A stretch of DNA of 64,000 bases from Paracamarosporium sp. OC-R06-R3. Taxonomy: Eukaryota; Ascomycota; Dothideomycetes; Pleosporales; Didymosphaeriaceae. Shown here piece after piece: positions 21,051 through 31,245 of the stretch; position 1 is the stretch's first letter; each line of letters opens with the position of its first letter. The notes under the pieces are model-generated. The model made no database searches, was not told the DNA's origin, and saw nothing but the letters and a program-made list of their open reading frames with translations. The position numbers were made by a program, and so were the translations under genes. The stretch spans positions 149,148 through 213,147 of the forward strand of contig JACVRA010000052.1 of the NCBI GenBank assembly GCA_019828545.1. Direction: 5' to 3'.

Positions 21051-23360
21051 TCAGCACAATGTCCAGTTTGCAGCATGCAGCTTGCGTTCCAGCGACACCG
21101 TCAACCAGGTGGAAGATTTGTCGATCGAAGAAGTAGGGAAGAATGGGAGGAGGCGGCGTAGCATTATGGCACGGTAGACGTGATAGCGCAAGCAAACAAG
21201 GTCGTGTCTGATTCACATTGTCCAGTTATGGAAGTCGCGTGTAGCTAACAAACATTCACCGGGAAGTAGCGACTGGGAGCATTCCATCGGTGGTCGCCAG
21301 TTGGTGACCAGGCGCAGAGACTCTAGATTGCAAGCCATGCTGATGTGAGTTGGTTCCTTGTCATCTGAGTATTTGGAGTCTCATGTGTGTCTGAGCGAAG
21401 CGTGGCGTGGTTGGACCAACAGGTGGCCATCCACCCACTGAGCTCGCCAGCATCAGTAAATGGGCAACGGTGTGAGGGAGCATCGAGCATAATGCCATGG
21501 TCGGTTGCAAGTCGTGGCGGTCCTTTGAGACATAGCGGTAGCTGCTCGTACGGGTGACGAGGGGCTGTGTGACCAGACGGCGGGGCACAGGTTTGAAGGA
21601 TGTAGTCACCAGGCACGATGACGACTGGGACGACTAGGGCGACCACTTGCTCGAGCTAGGACGACATGTATAAAAGCGTCGAGCTCAAGCATGCAGTGTG
21701 TAGAGCGTAGGCGCGGGCGCGAGAGTAGGCGGCAGGGATTAGCGAAGGGAAGTCTGAAAAGAGCCCAACGCTGAGGATGGGTATTGATAGCATCCACCGA
21801 CGCCCGGCCGCACGGCCACTGAGCCCAGACGCGCGACAGGTGAGACAGCGCTGCCCACGGTGCGAAGCTGACCTCTGCAGCAACCAGAGCAGCATCCGCA
21901 GCGGATCAGATGGACTCCCGCTTCCGGGGGGTTGCTGGCTGCGGTGCCGCCTAACTATACACACCATGCAGGCGTGAACCGTCTGTCAGCACGGTTCGCA
22001 CAGAAGCGCTGCAACCGCAAAGGCGACGCTTTTAACTGCTTCTAGTAGCATCGCCGCGCACCGTCACTCGAGATGCCATGGCCGGCAACCCACTGCATCG
22101 CCAGATAACGCCGCGGTCATGGCACATCATGCCGTCTTTTGATGCTCCCCGCAGACGTGCCATGATGAAGGGCAACGCCGCCGCAGATTGCCTCGACGAC
22201 CAGCTCATTGGCGGCCCGCCACGCCCACGCCTCGACGACGTCCCCGAGCAGTGCGTTGATCACGCCGCCCGCAGCGTGCAGTGTCCTGCCGAATCAGGAC
22301 GGCGCAGGAAGCGCGAGCATTGGCGGGCGATGGGCATAGGGCCGGACGGCAGTAGAGGTGGGGTGTGCAGATACCAATGCCAACCCACACGCGTTTCTTT
22401 TCGTGCGTCGTTTGCAGTAGCGTGCAGCAGCATCTTGTCCTACGCCGGGGAGCGGAGCGTTTGCAGCTGCAGACGCAGAACGGGCTGTTGGGCTGACGGC
22501 GGCATCGAGGGCCTCTGTGTATACAGTATGCAAGGCGCACAGCAGACATGCTCAGGAACCACGACGCGGGCCTGGAGAAAAGGAGGCCGACACGCTTCAC
22601 CCCCCACGACGACGGCGACGACGGCGAACGGCGAACGGCTGCCGGGCGACCATGTCGCTAGCCAAGCTGCTGCGCGCCTCTGCTGCATGTCCCGCAGCTG
22701 GAGTCGTCGACGGACGTCATCTGCACACTGGCCGCCTGGCCGGCACTGGCAGACGGCCACAGTTGCACCCAGCGGACATGATGGCGGAGCTTCCGAGGTA
22801 AGGCTGGCGGGACCCTTGAACTGCCTGGAGACGTTGGTGAGAGAGCGGGAAGCAAGCCTAATTGCGTGCATTCTACGTGGGTCCGTGTTCTAAGCCGAAA
22901 TTTAACGCTCGGTCGATATTTAGTTCGCGGACCCCCTTGAACGGAGGACCTCGAGGCCTTCACACGCGGCGTTCTCCACACCTCCTCCTCCCCCTCGAGT
23001 CTCTGCACTCTCTCGCCGCGGTCACTCGAGTGAATAGCCGGGCTGTCGCTCCTTCGTGCTTGTTTGCGACTTGGTCTCTTCACCTTGCCCTTCCCCTTCC
23101 CTAGTAAGCCTCTCCAACCGACGGCCTGCGCCGCGACCCAAACTCTTGGGAAAATCTCTGCCACCGACCTCCGCCCGCCTTTCCCTTGTTTGTTTTGCTG
23201 CACGCCTCGCGCGCTTGGGTTTCAATTGAAAATTTCCCAACTGACGTTTCGTCAAGCTGCGGCTTCCCCGTCCGGGAATACCTCCATCCGGCACCTTCCT
23301 CCGCCGCCGACTTGATATTGCTCCCGACCAGCAATTCGCACCGACCTCCCACTCGCGGCC
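21051..23360. other. GC-rich gene-poor region and long leader
   Basis: About 2.3 kb of GC-rich DNA packed with overlapping open frames on both strands. Their translations are Arg/Pro/Ser-rich and lack domains, as expected by chance in GC-rich sequence. The part from about 22900 is rich in CT tracts and probably contains the promoter and leader of the gene starting at 23361. Confidence 0.5.
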
Positions 23361-24832
23361 ATGTCCTACTACCAACAGGACCCATCGTCCTCCTGGCCAG
23401 CCCCCGGCCGCCAGCCGTCATGGGAGCAGCCGCAGCCCCCTTCGCGCTCAGGTACGAGACCACGCTGAACAAAAAAAAAACAATGCTGCGAGCAAATCAT
23501 AACAGTACTTGCAGGAGCGAGCTCGACGGTCAATCGCGAGGAATTCAACGCCTATGCCTTCGCTTCCCAATTTGAGGGTACGTTTGCTCTCAGTAGAGCC
23601 GGTTGGAAACATGGTGCCTGGAGTTTTGGTATCGTGCATCATACGGACATTAGCTGATGTATTTCTGCAGATGTCGAGCGGGCTATCGAAAACCTGTCAA
23701 AGAGCACCGCTGGCAAGGGCTTCGGCTTCCCGCAGTATGGAGGTCGTCGCGACTCTATGCCCGTCATGGGCGGAGGTCCACGTCCGTATCAGGAGTTTGG
23801 TACGGTTGACAGACGTTCCCCCAACAACGACCCAGCTAACGCAAGCAGACCCTCGCATGGCCGGATCGCAGCGTCACCACTCCGTGAGCGAGTACGATGG
23901 AGCGCGCTCCAACTCGGCATCCAACGTTCAGGGCTACTACCAGAACCAGCGCAACTACGGTCCTCGCCCCAACGACGCCGATCAGATGGCCCAGGCAAAG
24001 CGTCGCATGGCGGCCCAGCGTGAGCGCGAGCTGCGCAACTATCACCAAGAGCAGCAGTACCATAGAAGTAAGGACTCGGAATCTGGGCAATAATAGTGGA
24101 AGGATGGCGGTTAACTAGGGTAATGCAGATGTTTCTGGGTCCAAGTCCGACCGCTCGATGAGTCCCAATGCGATGAGTGAAGAAGAGCGCCGCGAGCTCA
24201 TCGCCCGCCAGCACCGCGCCCTGTACGGCGACTCGTCCTCGCTGTACAATAGCAACCCAACTTCGAGCCAGGACGTTCGTGTATCCGGAGCTGGTCGCGG
24301 CCCCTCCCCTTTGGCCTTTGATCCATTTGGCATGCAAGCTCCCAATGTCGCTGGTGAAGCCCCGGTCCAGATGCCAACGCGAGGTGAGAAGGATGTCGCT
24401 GGCGGTGCGCAAGAGGCCCGTGCCAACAGCAACTCATCTCCCGGCTCGAACCAGAACCCCGCCTTCGCCCTCTTCGATAACGCCCAGCAGGCTAGCCGCA
24501 CATCCAACTCGTCTCCTGGCGGATCTCCTCCTCGTCAAGGCTCCAAAGTGAATGGCTCCGGTGTTGCCCCTATTGGCACCCGACCCATGGCCAATCAGGG
24601 TCAACCCACTGGCGCTTCTCTCAACAAGGGCCGAACGACGCCTCTTCCGTCGCCTCTCAGTTACAGTTCCTACAATGCTAGCGAACAAACCGCTAATACT
24701 AATGCCACCACATCTGCATCCTTGAACCCTTCTTCCACCGTCACAGACAGCAAGGGTGTCGGAATGGGCTGGAACAAGGGTCCATGGGGCAGCACACCCA
24801 ACCAGGGCGTGCAAGCCTCTGTTTGGGGTTAG
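23361..24832 (+). CDS. Conserved-looking disordered protein, 5 exons
   Basis: Exons 23361-23451, 23515-23577, 23671-23799, 23849-24067 and 24129-24832 give 401 residues; all introns have good GT-AG ends. The N-terminal 70 residues hold the only ordered-looking part (REEFNAYAFASQFEDVERAIENLSKS), probably helical. Most of the remainder is Ser/Asn/Gln/Pro-rich with a basic helical stretch (QAKRRMAAQRERELRNYHQEQQ) and an acidic helix (SEEERRELIARQHRALYG). It ends in a Gly/Trp-rich motif (GMGWNKGPWGS ... QASVWG). There is no catalytic motif, signal peptide or membrane segment. Such architecture suits a scaffold or RNA/protein-binding factor, but the function is not known to me. Confidence 0.72.
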
Positions 24833-25764
24833 ACTAACATCTTACCATTTTCGATCGGGAGTTTGATGCACAATCCGGAGTTTCTGCATTTCAGGTGTCC
24901 CGGGCATATCGCACAGCGTCAGTCTTCCAAATTGGGCGGAGCAGGTATCTTGGGCGGTCGGTGAACAAAAATTACCCTTGGGTTCAGTCTCACTTCATGG
25001 GCGTACTTGCATCTGACTGTGCGATTGGTCAAATATAATATACCTTTTTGAACGCGGCTACAACACGGGGTGTTTTGAACGTTGGGATCTATCTCCAGGA
25101 TGGCTGTTATTGGGTTGGGATCTGGTGGGGAGTTTGGGACGGACGGTTTGGTTTTTCTAATCGTATCTGGGTGGGAAAAGGGGCGGTCTCTCCGTTGCGG
25201 AGAGTGGGTTTGTCCCTCGCTTCGGGTGACCCTTTGGGATTCTATCTATGTAAAGGACTCGGCAACAAATGGCGTAATGAACTCGTTCTGGGCACATTGA
25301 TGATTGACTCTGTCTACGTGTTGTCCTGCCGCAAGTGCTTCAGCGTGATGGTGCGTTACGGTGAATCCCTCACTCGAAGAAGATAACTAGTGGCAGGTGA
25401 GTAGTACATCCGAACAGAGACCTTCCATTTTGTTAGAATTATAGTGCTAGTCTACTCCACACAAAACGACCACATCATGCTAGAATGTAGTCTGTAACTA
25501 AAACATTATTAGTGGTCCCTGGATTTAAGGCACCGGTAGTTAGACTTCTGGAGCCGAAGTGAAAGATTACACGTGACATGACCGTGCGGCTCCTTCCCCA
25601 TTAGCGAGCCCCGGTCACGCTAACCCTGACCGACCCCAGCGGAACTTCCAATGTTCTAGGTGGCCTCTGTAGCACTTCCATCAACCACACTTCAATCCTC
25701 CCGCTATCGCCCTCTCACCCCCCGGTTCAGTTCTCTTCGACGGTACACTTCGCAAGGCCCAATC
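24833..25764. other. Intergenic region
   Basis: About 930 bases holding the 3' end of the disordered-protein gene and the promoter of the Sec61 beta gene. No gene recognised. Confidence 0.45.
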
Positions 25765-26540
25765 ATGGTGAGTGAGACGAATTTCCAGAGTTTGTGGGCG
25801 GGGCTGGTGAGCCGGGTGGGCATGCGACGGCGGTGATGCGTGCGCTTCAGGAAGGGATTGTGCAAACGACGGCAGCACTTCGCTGTTGTGCTGTGGGTTT
25901 GCCTCAATTATTCCGGTCGCCATGCTCGCCGTGGAGTCAGCGCCAATGCTATCATCGCTCAAGGCGCCGCTCGCCCACACATGGCAGGAACGCGTGAGCA
26001 ATAGAGCTGACAGATCGTTCCAGTCTTCACCACGACCAACCTCCCCCGTTAACAATGCGGCTGGCTCTACGACTGCGCGCCCTTCGTCCCCAAAGCCCCC
26101 GGGCGGCCCTGCGACCGTGATGCGAAGGAAGGCTGCTGCAGACCGCGCGGAGAAATCGGCGAACCAGAGGCCCAGCAGCACGCGAGCGGCTGGCGCGGGA
26201 GGGAGCTCCAGCACTATGCTGAGTAAGTGCACAACTCAATCTCAAGCATGCTCTGGTGGGACAGGATGGAAAGGGCACCCGATGCTGGAACTGGCAATGG
26301 ATGGATGATTTGGGAAGATCATTTGCAGATGAAGAACATGGCTAACAATGTAATGCAGGGCTCTACACTGATGAGTCTCCCGGGCTGAAGGTCGACCCTG
26401 TCGTTGTCATGACTTTGTCCGTCGTTTTCATCTTCAGCGTTGTTGCTCTCCACGGTACGTGCGCCCAATGTTGTGTAATACTCAGCTTCTAACGGATCTG
26501 GCCAGTGATCGCCAAGGTCATGCGCAAGTTCTCCGCGTAA
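25765..26540 (+). CDS. SBH1: Sec61 beta subunit of the ER translocon
   Basis: The C-terminal part is certain. Exons ending at 26222, then 26359-26454 and 26506-26540, encode GGPATVMRRKAAADR, the RAAGAGGSSSTMLRLYTDESPGLKVDP block, and one membrane helix (VVVMTLSVVFIFSVVALHVIAKV) ending KFSA. This is the Sec61 beta/Sbh1 signature: a tail-anchored subunit of the ER protein-conducting channel. The start is less sure. The best model is a first exon consisting only of the ATG at 25765-25767, followed by GTGAGT and a 220-base intron ending CAG at 25987. This gives 122 residues, close to the family size. An unspliced start at ATG 25946 would give 135 residues with an atypical N-terminus. Confidence 0.88.
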
Positions 26541-27659
26541 ATTTCAGATTTCACACACGATCACAATAAACCGTTCTATACTGGTCGGCGCTCTGCTGCA
26601 GCGACACCATCTTTCACACCATCTTTCTTCGACCCACAACCGCTTCTCTCACTCCGGCGGTTACTGGCGGATAAAAAAAGGCTTGGGATAGCGTTGGTTC
26701 GAATTACCATGACTTTTGTTTGCGAATGAGGAGTGGGAGCCGTGTCCTGGTAGCATTTTAGTATGGTGTATGATAGGTTTTCAATGGAAATCGAAAATGG
26801 CGACATTCTACGGCTTCAACTTGCTCGGTCTAAACTAATCGATGTCCCTAACCCCAAACTATATGCTAATCTTCATTCGCAGGTCAGGTGTCCCGCCGGG
26901 CTCTGCGCTACGAATTGAGTGAAGACGATCGAAGTGTTTGAATGTGAATGGGAATTCTATGCAGTTCGCAAAGGGAAACCGCCGAATCACCTATTATACA
27001 CTTTATTCATTGTCCGATCTGCTACGCTAATTCTCATAAGCGTATTATTCTCTCCCCTTCTCGACCCTGTCCCGCTCTCACTAAATGCAGAGGAACTGAG
27101 ACGCGTGAACAGAAATGTTTAGCAGATACCAGATCTAATGTTGCACAGGATTTCACTATACAATCGCTAGGCCCAACATCGTGGGATCAATTATGTTGCT
27201 TGTATATGATTAGCAACATGACCGAATCCTTCATAGTCAGCAAGGCGAACCTAAGACTACCGGCCCCCAACTGATACAGGAAAGCATGACTTCCCCGCAA
27301 CGCATGAAGAAGACGCGATTCCTTCAACAGCTCCGCCCCATTTCACTACCCTTCCATTGTGTTGATAAGGCTGCTGGATGTCACATAGCCGACACAGTTC
27401 AGCAATCCAGTACCGCCGTAAAATGAGAATAAATTTCTCCCGACAATCTCTACGAAGACGACATACAAAACAACTCTAGCGACATGACGTAGCTTGAATC
27501 AGGCCAGGACCGTTACCTTACAACTAGTCGACTACCATTACATCTCCGCAGCAAGCGCCATACCTGGAACATTGACTTAGAAAACGTAGCATACATCAAA
27601 AGCTATACCACTTTCTCTCCCTATCGAGAACCTGTGAGGGTTTCTAAAGGAACGAAAGC
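26541..27659. other. Intergenic region
   Basis: About 1.1 kb with no recognisable gene or repeat. It holds the Sec61 beta 3' end and the HET gene promoter. Confidence 0.45.
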
Positions 27660-29552
27660 ATGCGCTCTTACGATCCTTTCCTAGATAGCGATCTAGCTCA
27701 AAGCACTAGCAAACCTAGACAACCCCCGGAACTAGACGAATTATGGGAAGTGAACGACCGCTCGGCTTTACGTTGCTATGTCTGCAGCGGCACATTCGAA
27801 AGCGAAGCGCTGATTCGGACATTCCGTTTCCAACCTGTAGCAACAATGGCAGGATGCAAGAAGCCAGGACGTATCGCAGCGTGTGACTTTCAAGTGCTCC
27901 TATACGATAGGCACGTCAAATGTCTCTCCGGTCTCAGATATATCGCAGTATCTCATGTGTGGAACGTCGCTGTCTCAGACGCACACATGCAGGGACCTAC
28001 AACAGCTTTAAAGAAAGCAGCAAGGGATCACATATTCGAAAGCCTCGATCGAATACGCGTTGGCCTTGATTGGAACCTGAATAAGCACTCAGAGGTCTGG
28101 TATGACTACCTCAGTGTTCCTCAGTGGGACAATCATCTCAAGCTCAACATACTGAGAGCGATTCCCGATGTCTTCGCCAATTCATCTTTCACCTTCGTCC
28201 ACCTAGACGATGTCCACAGCAGCGCTATCGAGCTTATACGCTGTGGTAACAACTCTTCCGCACGTGTCATGGGTATCACAAGTGTATGCAACGCGAAATG
28301 GTTCAAACGTGTTTGGACGGTAATGGAATACATACGCAGCAACACAGTTAAGATCATGACCTCTGACGGCCGTATCTACCCATCGGATGAACTCCTACAA
28401 GATGTCTTCAAAGTTTGGGACGAAGAGCGAGAACTCTTAGGCGGCACGCATGCCATCGAGAGACTTGCTGGGCTTGGGAAGAACATCGTGCCTTGGAATC
28501 TTGGCCCTCTGCACGTTGCACGTCTGTACAAGAAGATCGATTTCGGAAGCGCATTCGGTCTTCTTTCGCGAAGAGGGTGCCGGTCTAGAGGCGATTTTTT
28601 TCACGCACTCCTGGGTATCGTGAAGCCAGGTTTTCACGATGCACTGGACGAGGATCCAGTGAGAGCGACTTTGCAAATTGCAACCAAATGCCTCGAAGCT
28701 GGTGATTATAGCCCGCTCCTTGTCGTACCGAGACCTGAGCCCGTCGACCCTTCAAGCTTGCCACCGCTGTACCATATGGCTGGTTACATCGATATACTTG
28801 CCTTTGGACTAGAACCCTCATCCGGCTTCCCAAAGTACCACTCTGAATCAACCTTCGCAATAGAAAAGTCGTCGATCAAGCTCGAGAAAATCGGAACAGT
28901 TAACTACGCAGTAAGAGCCGATGGACACGGCGCTTTCCACACATTTGTTCGCTGCGCACACATTGCATTGCAATACACGGGGCCAGCGGTAGACTCATTC
29001 GTAAGCACAGTCTGCGCAAGACTATACAACATGCACACCGAGCACATCAACAGCCTTCTACGCGACAACGACAAGCGCACCCAGCTATCGGATCTTCTAG
29101 GAGAATTGTACGATAGCTCACCCATCACGCTTTTCACCGACCCGTCTCTCGCCCGCGCACGCCTCATCGCAGATCTCCTCGGGCTGACTCAATTCAATGT
29201 ATTGTCGCATCCGCACGTCACGCCCATCGACTTCTTGTTCGAGCACGGCGGCACCTTGCACAATACGAATCCCGCGACGCTCATCGCAGCCCGATGCGGT
29301 GGGTGCAAGGAAACCTTCGTTTACAGAGCTGGATTACACAATGCGCCTTCGAAGGTCAGGGGCTCGGTTGCCTACAGGATTCTGGGCCTCAACTATGGAG
29401 TTAATAGGGAAGATGGCTTGGGGATATTGGTCAAGGATGGGGTTATTACCGGGAGATTGTTGTGGGCTTCTAGAGCGTGTGAGTGTCGCGTGACGGAGAG
29501 CGTGGAGATTAGATTGCGGGATCTGCCATTGCAGAGGCCGCGGGATGGGTAG
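27660..29552 (+). CDS. HET-domain (heterokaryon incompatibility-like) protein
   Basis: Single exon, 630 residues. The three HET-domain blocks are present in order: RYIAVSHVWN at 93-102, WYDYLSVPQWD at 147-157 and WFKRVWTVMEY at 214-224. In this family the domain triggers cell death when incompatible hyphae fuse or acts in related non-self responses. No NACHT, WD40 or ankyrin region follows. The C-terminal 400 residues have no recognised domain and no membrane segment. Cysteines in the N-terminal region (RCYVCSG, GCKKPGRIAAC) are spaced so that a small metal site is possible. The frame is intact. Whether it acts in incompatibility cannot be read from one allele. Confidence 0.83.
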   Translation: MRSYDPFLDSDLAQSTSKPRQPPELDELWEVNDRSALRCYVCSGTFESEALIRTFRFQPVATMAGCKKPGRIAACDFQVLLYDRHVKCLSGLRYIAVSHVWNVAVSDAHMQGPTTALKKAARDHIFESLDRIRVGLDWNLNKHSEVWYDYLSVPQWDNHLKLNILRAIPDVFANSSFTFVHLDDVHSSAIELIRCGNNSSARVMGITSVCNAKWFKRVWTVMEYIRSNTVKIMTSDGRIYPSDELLQDVFKVWDEERELLGGTHAIERLAGLGKNIVPWNLGPLHVARLYKKIDFGSAFGLLSRRGCRSRGDFFHALLGIVKPGFHDALDEDPVRATLQIATKCLEAGDYSPLLVVPRPEPVDPSSLPPLYHMAGYIDILAFGLEPSSGFPKYHSESTFAIEKSSIKLEKIGTVNYAVRADGHGAFHTFVRCAHIALQYTGPAVDSFVSTVCARLYNMHTEHINSLLRDNDKRTQLSDLLGELYDSSPITLFTDPSLARARLIADLLGLTQFNVLSHPHVTPIDFLFEHGGTLHNTNPATLIAARCGGCKETFVYRAGLHNAPSKVRGSVAYRILGLNYGVNREDGLGILVKDGVITGRLLWASRACECRVTESVEIRLRDLPLQRPRDG

Positions 29553-29758
29553 GTGGTTTGGGAGTTCCTTGTTTGTTTTGATACCAGTGGAGCGTCGTGT
29601 TCTTTTGAAGCGGATTTTAGCATTGCGATTATGTTCTCTCCTTCCCGTATTGAATTCTGTGGGAGAAGATCAACCATATACGCTATGAGGCACAAAGACC
29701 CCAACGCAGCGCTTGCAGTATATCTCTAGAAAAACCATTTCTCGCCCAACACCCCCAA

Positions 29759-30513
29759 CTACCCATCATCCTCTCCCTCTCCCCTAACCTCCAACCTCCT
29801 CCGCCCAAACCTTGCCGCCAAATCCGCCATACTCTTCATCAACACCTCCTGCTTCACCCGCTCCCCGCTACTCATCAAAACCCCCCTATTCTCCTTCCAC
29901 CCCACATACTCCCTCTTCAACGTCCCTACCCCACCACCTTCGTAGCTCTCATGAATACTATACCCCATCTCCGCCCACAGCCGCAGCTGATCCACAAACC
30001 CACTATTAGGCACGATAACCGCCCGAGACTTTTGTGCCAGCGCAAGTGCGTCTTCGAACGGTAGATTTCGAGCACGCATCAAGTAGGCAACGATTATGGC
30101 ACCGCTGCGCGATATTCCCTGTATGCAGTGGACGAGTACTTTGTTCTGCTGTCTTGCGTGCTCGTTCGCATTCTGGCCCTGCGCATTAGTGCTGGTGGGG
30201 TTAAGAGCTTCGTCGATCCAGCAACACGCGCCCTCCAGCGCTATAAGTAGGTCTTCGAATGGGTTATCTTCGATGTCTACGTGCAATTGGTGTATTTTCT
30301 GCTCTTGTGCGAAGATAGGTTGGTGTCGTTTGTTGGTTAGACTGAGGACATGCGTGATGTTGTGGTTTTGTAGGAGGGCTGGAGAACGGGGGACTGTAAT
30401 GCTGTGCGGTTGTGAGCTGGGTATATGGCATTATGGGAGGGTGTATACTCTGAAATGTAGAGACCGGGGATATCTGCGATTGCGTTGATTGTGTGGGCGG
30501 TGAGAGCTTGCAT
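29759..30513 (-). CDS. Dual-specificity protein phosphatase
   Basis: Exons 30513-30449 and 30401-29759 give 235 residues. The joined frame begins MQALTAHTINAIADIPGLYISD, then ITVPRSPALLQNHNITHVLSL, a classic DSP N-terminal pattern. The active-site loop is HCIQGISRSG, with catalytic Cys114 and Arg120. A conserved acidic segment (VDIEDNPFEDLL) upstream should hold the general acid. The enzyme removes phosphate from phospho-tyrosine and phospho-serine/threonine, often on MAP kinases, but the substrate is unknown. The 47-base intron was placed by frame and by the family pattern around LYISD. The C-terminus is basic then acidic (GRRRLEVRGEGEDDG). Confidence 0.87.
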
Positions 30514-31245
30514 GGTGGTTGAATGTTGGGTACCTTCGAAGGGTTAGAAATGACAAAGGGATGTTGAAGTTGTTTTAAGAAGGAAAAAAAAAGATGGGGT
30601 CTATATGTTTAACGCGCGAAATACGTGGAGAAATTGGGGCGCCTGTATCGTAGCTGAAACGTGCGTGGCTATGCACATCTAGGCGGCACAGCCTCATGGC
30701 CATCTCTTACGCCCACATCTACCGAGTACCACTCATTAGCGCATACTGGATCTTCGTGTGTTATTGGCATTGTCTCTTGGCACATCTGATGGATTCGATA
30801 CTGTAGTAGCTTAAAGATCGGTGAACACCAATGAAGTTTTTATCGCAGTATTGAAAACAAACTGAAATGGTAAATACACTAAGTATATTACTATCCTACA
30901 TCACGTATTGCATCCGCACAACTATCTACTGTCTCTTTGTTCAAAGATCTCCGCTATCACAATATGACGCGCTCGCTACACGAAAGAAAAGCCACCCGTA
31001 TGCAGACAGAAAAGGTATCACAGAGCGACCTATAAAAAAAAACTCATTCTGTGCGCACAGAAGGCGTAGATGCTCGTAAATCATGCGCCGTAATAGTGAT
31101 CCGAAAAGAAACAACAGGTGTTCAGTATACGAGATAACCGATTTTCCAGACCACCGAAACATAAAGCAATCAATTGACGGTCGGGCCCATGGATGAGAGA
31201 GCAATATACATGATTAAATTTGAAAAGTAAAAAATGCGAATGCGT
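30514..31245. other. Intergenic region
   Basis: Holds the phosphatase promoter and the 3' end of PDS5. A short A-run near 30580-30592 is the only simple sequence. No gene recognised. Confidence 0.45.

Noticed and set aside
22078..22893. 271-residue plus-strand open frame in the GC-rich block
   Set aside because: The translation is Arg/Cys/Ala-rich without structure; equally long frames run on the opposite strand, as expected from GC-rich DNA.
25681..26232. 183-residue minus-strand open frame over Sec61 beta
   Set aside because: Antisense shadow; the plus strand holds a clear Sec61 beta signature.
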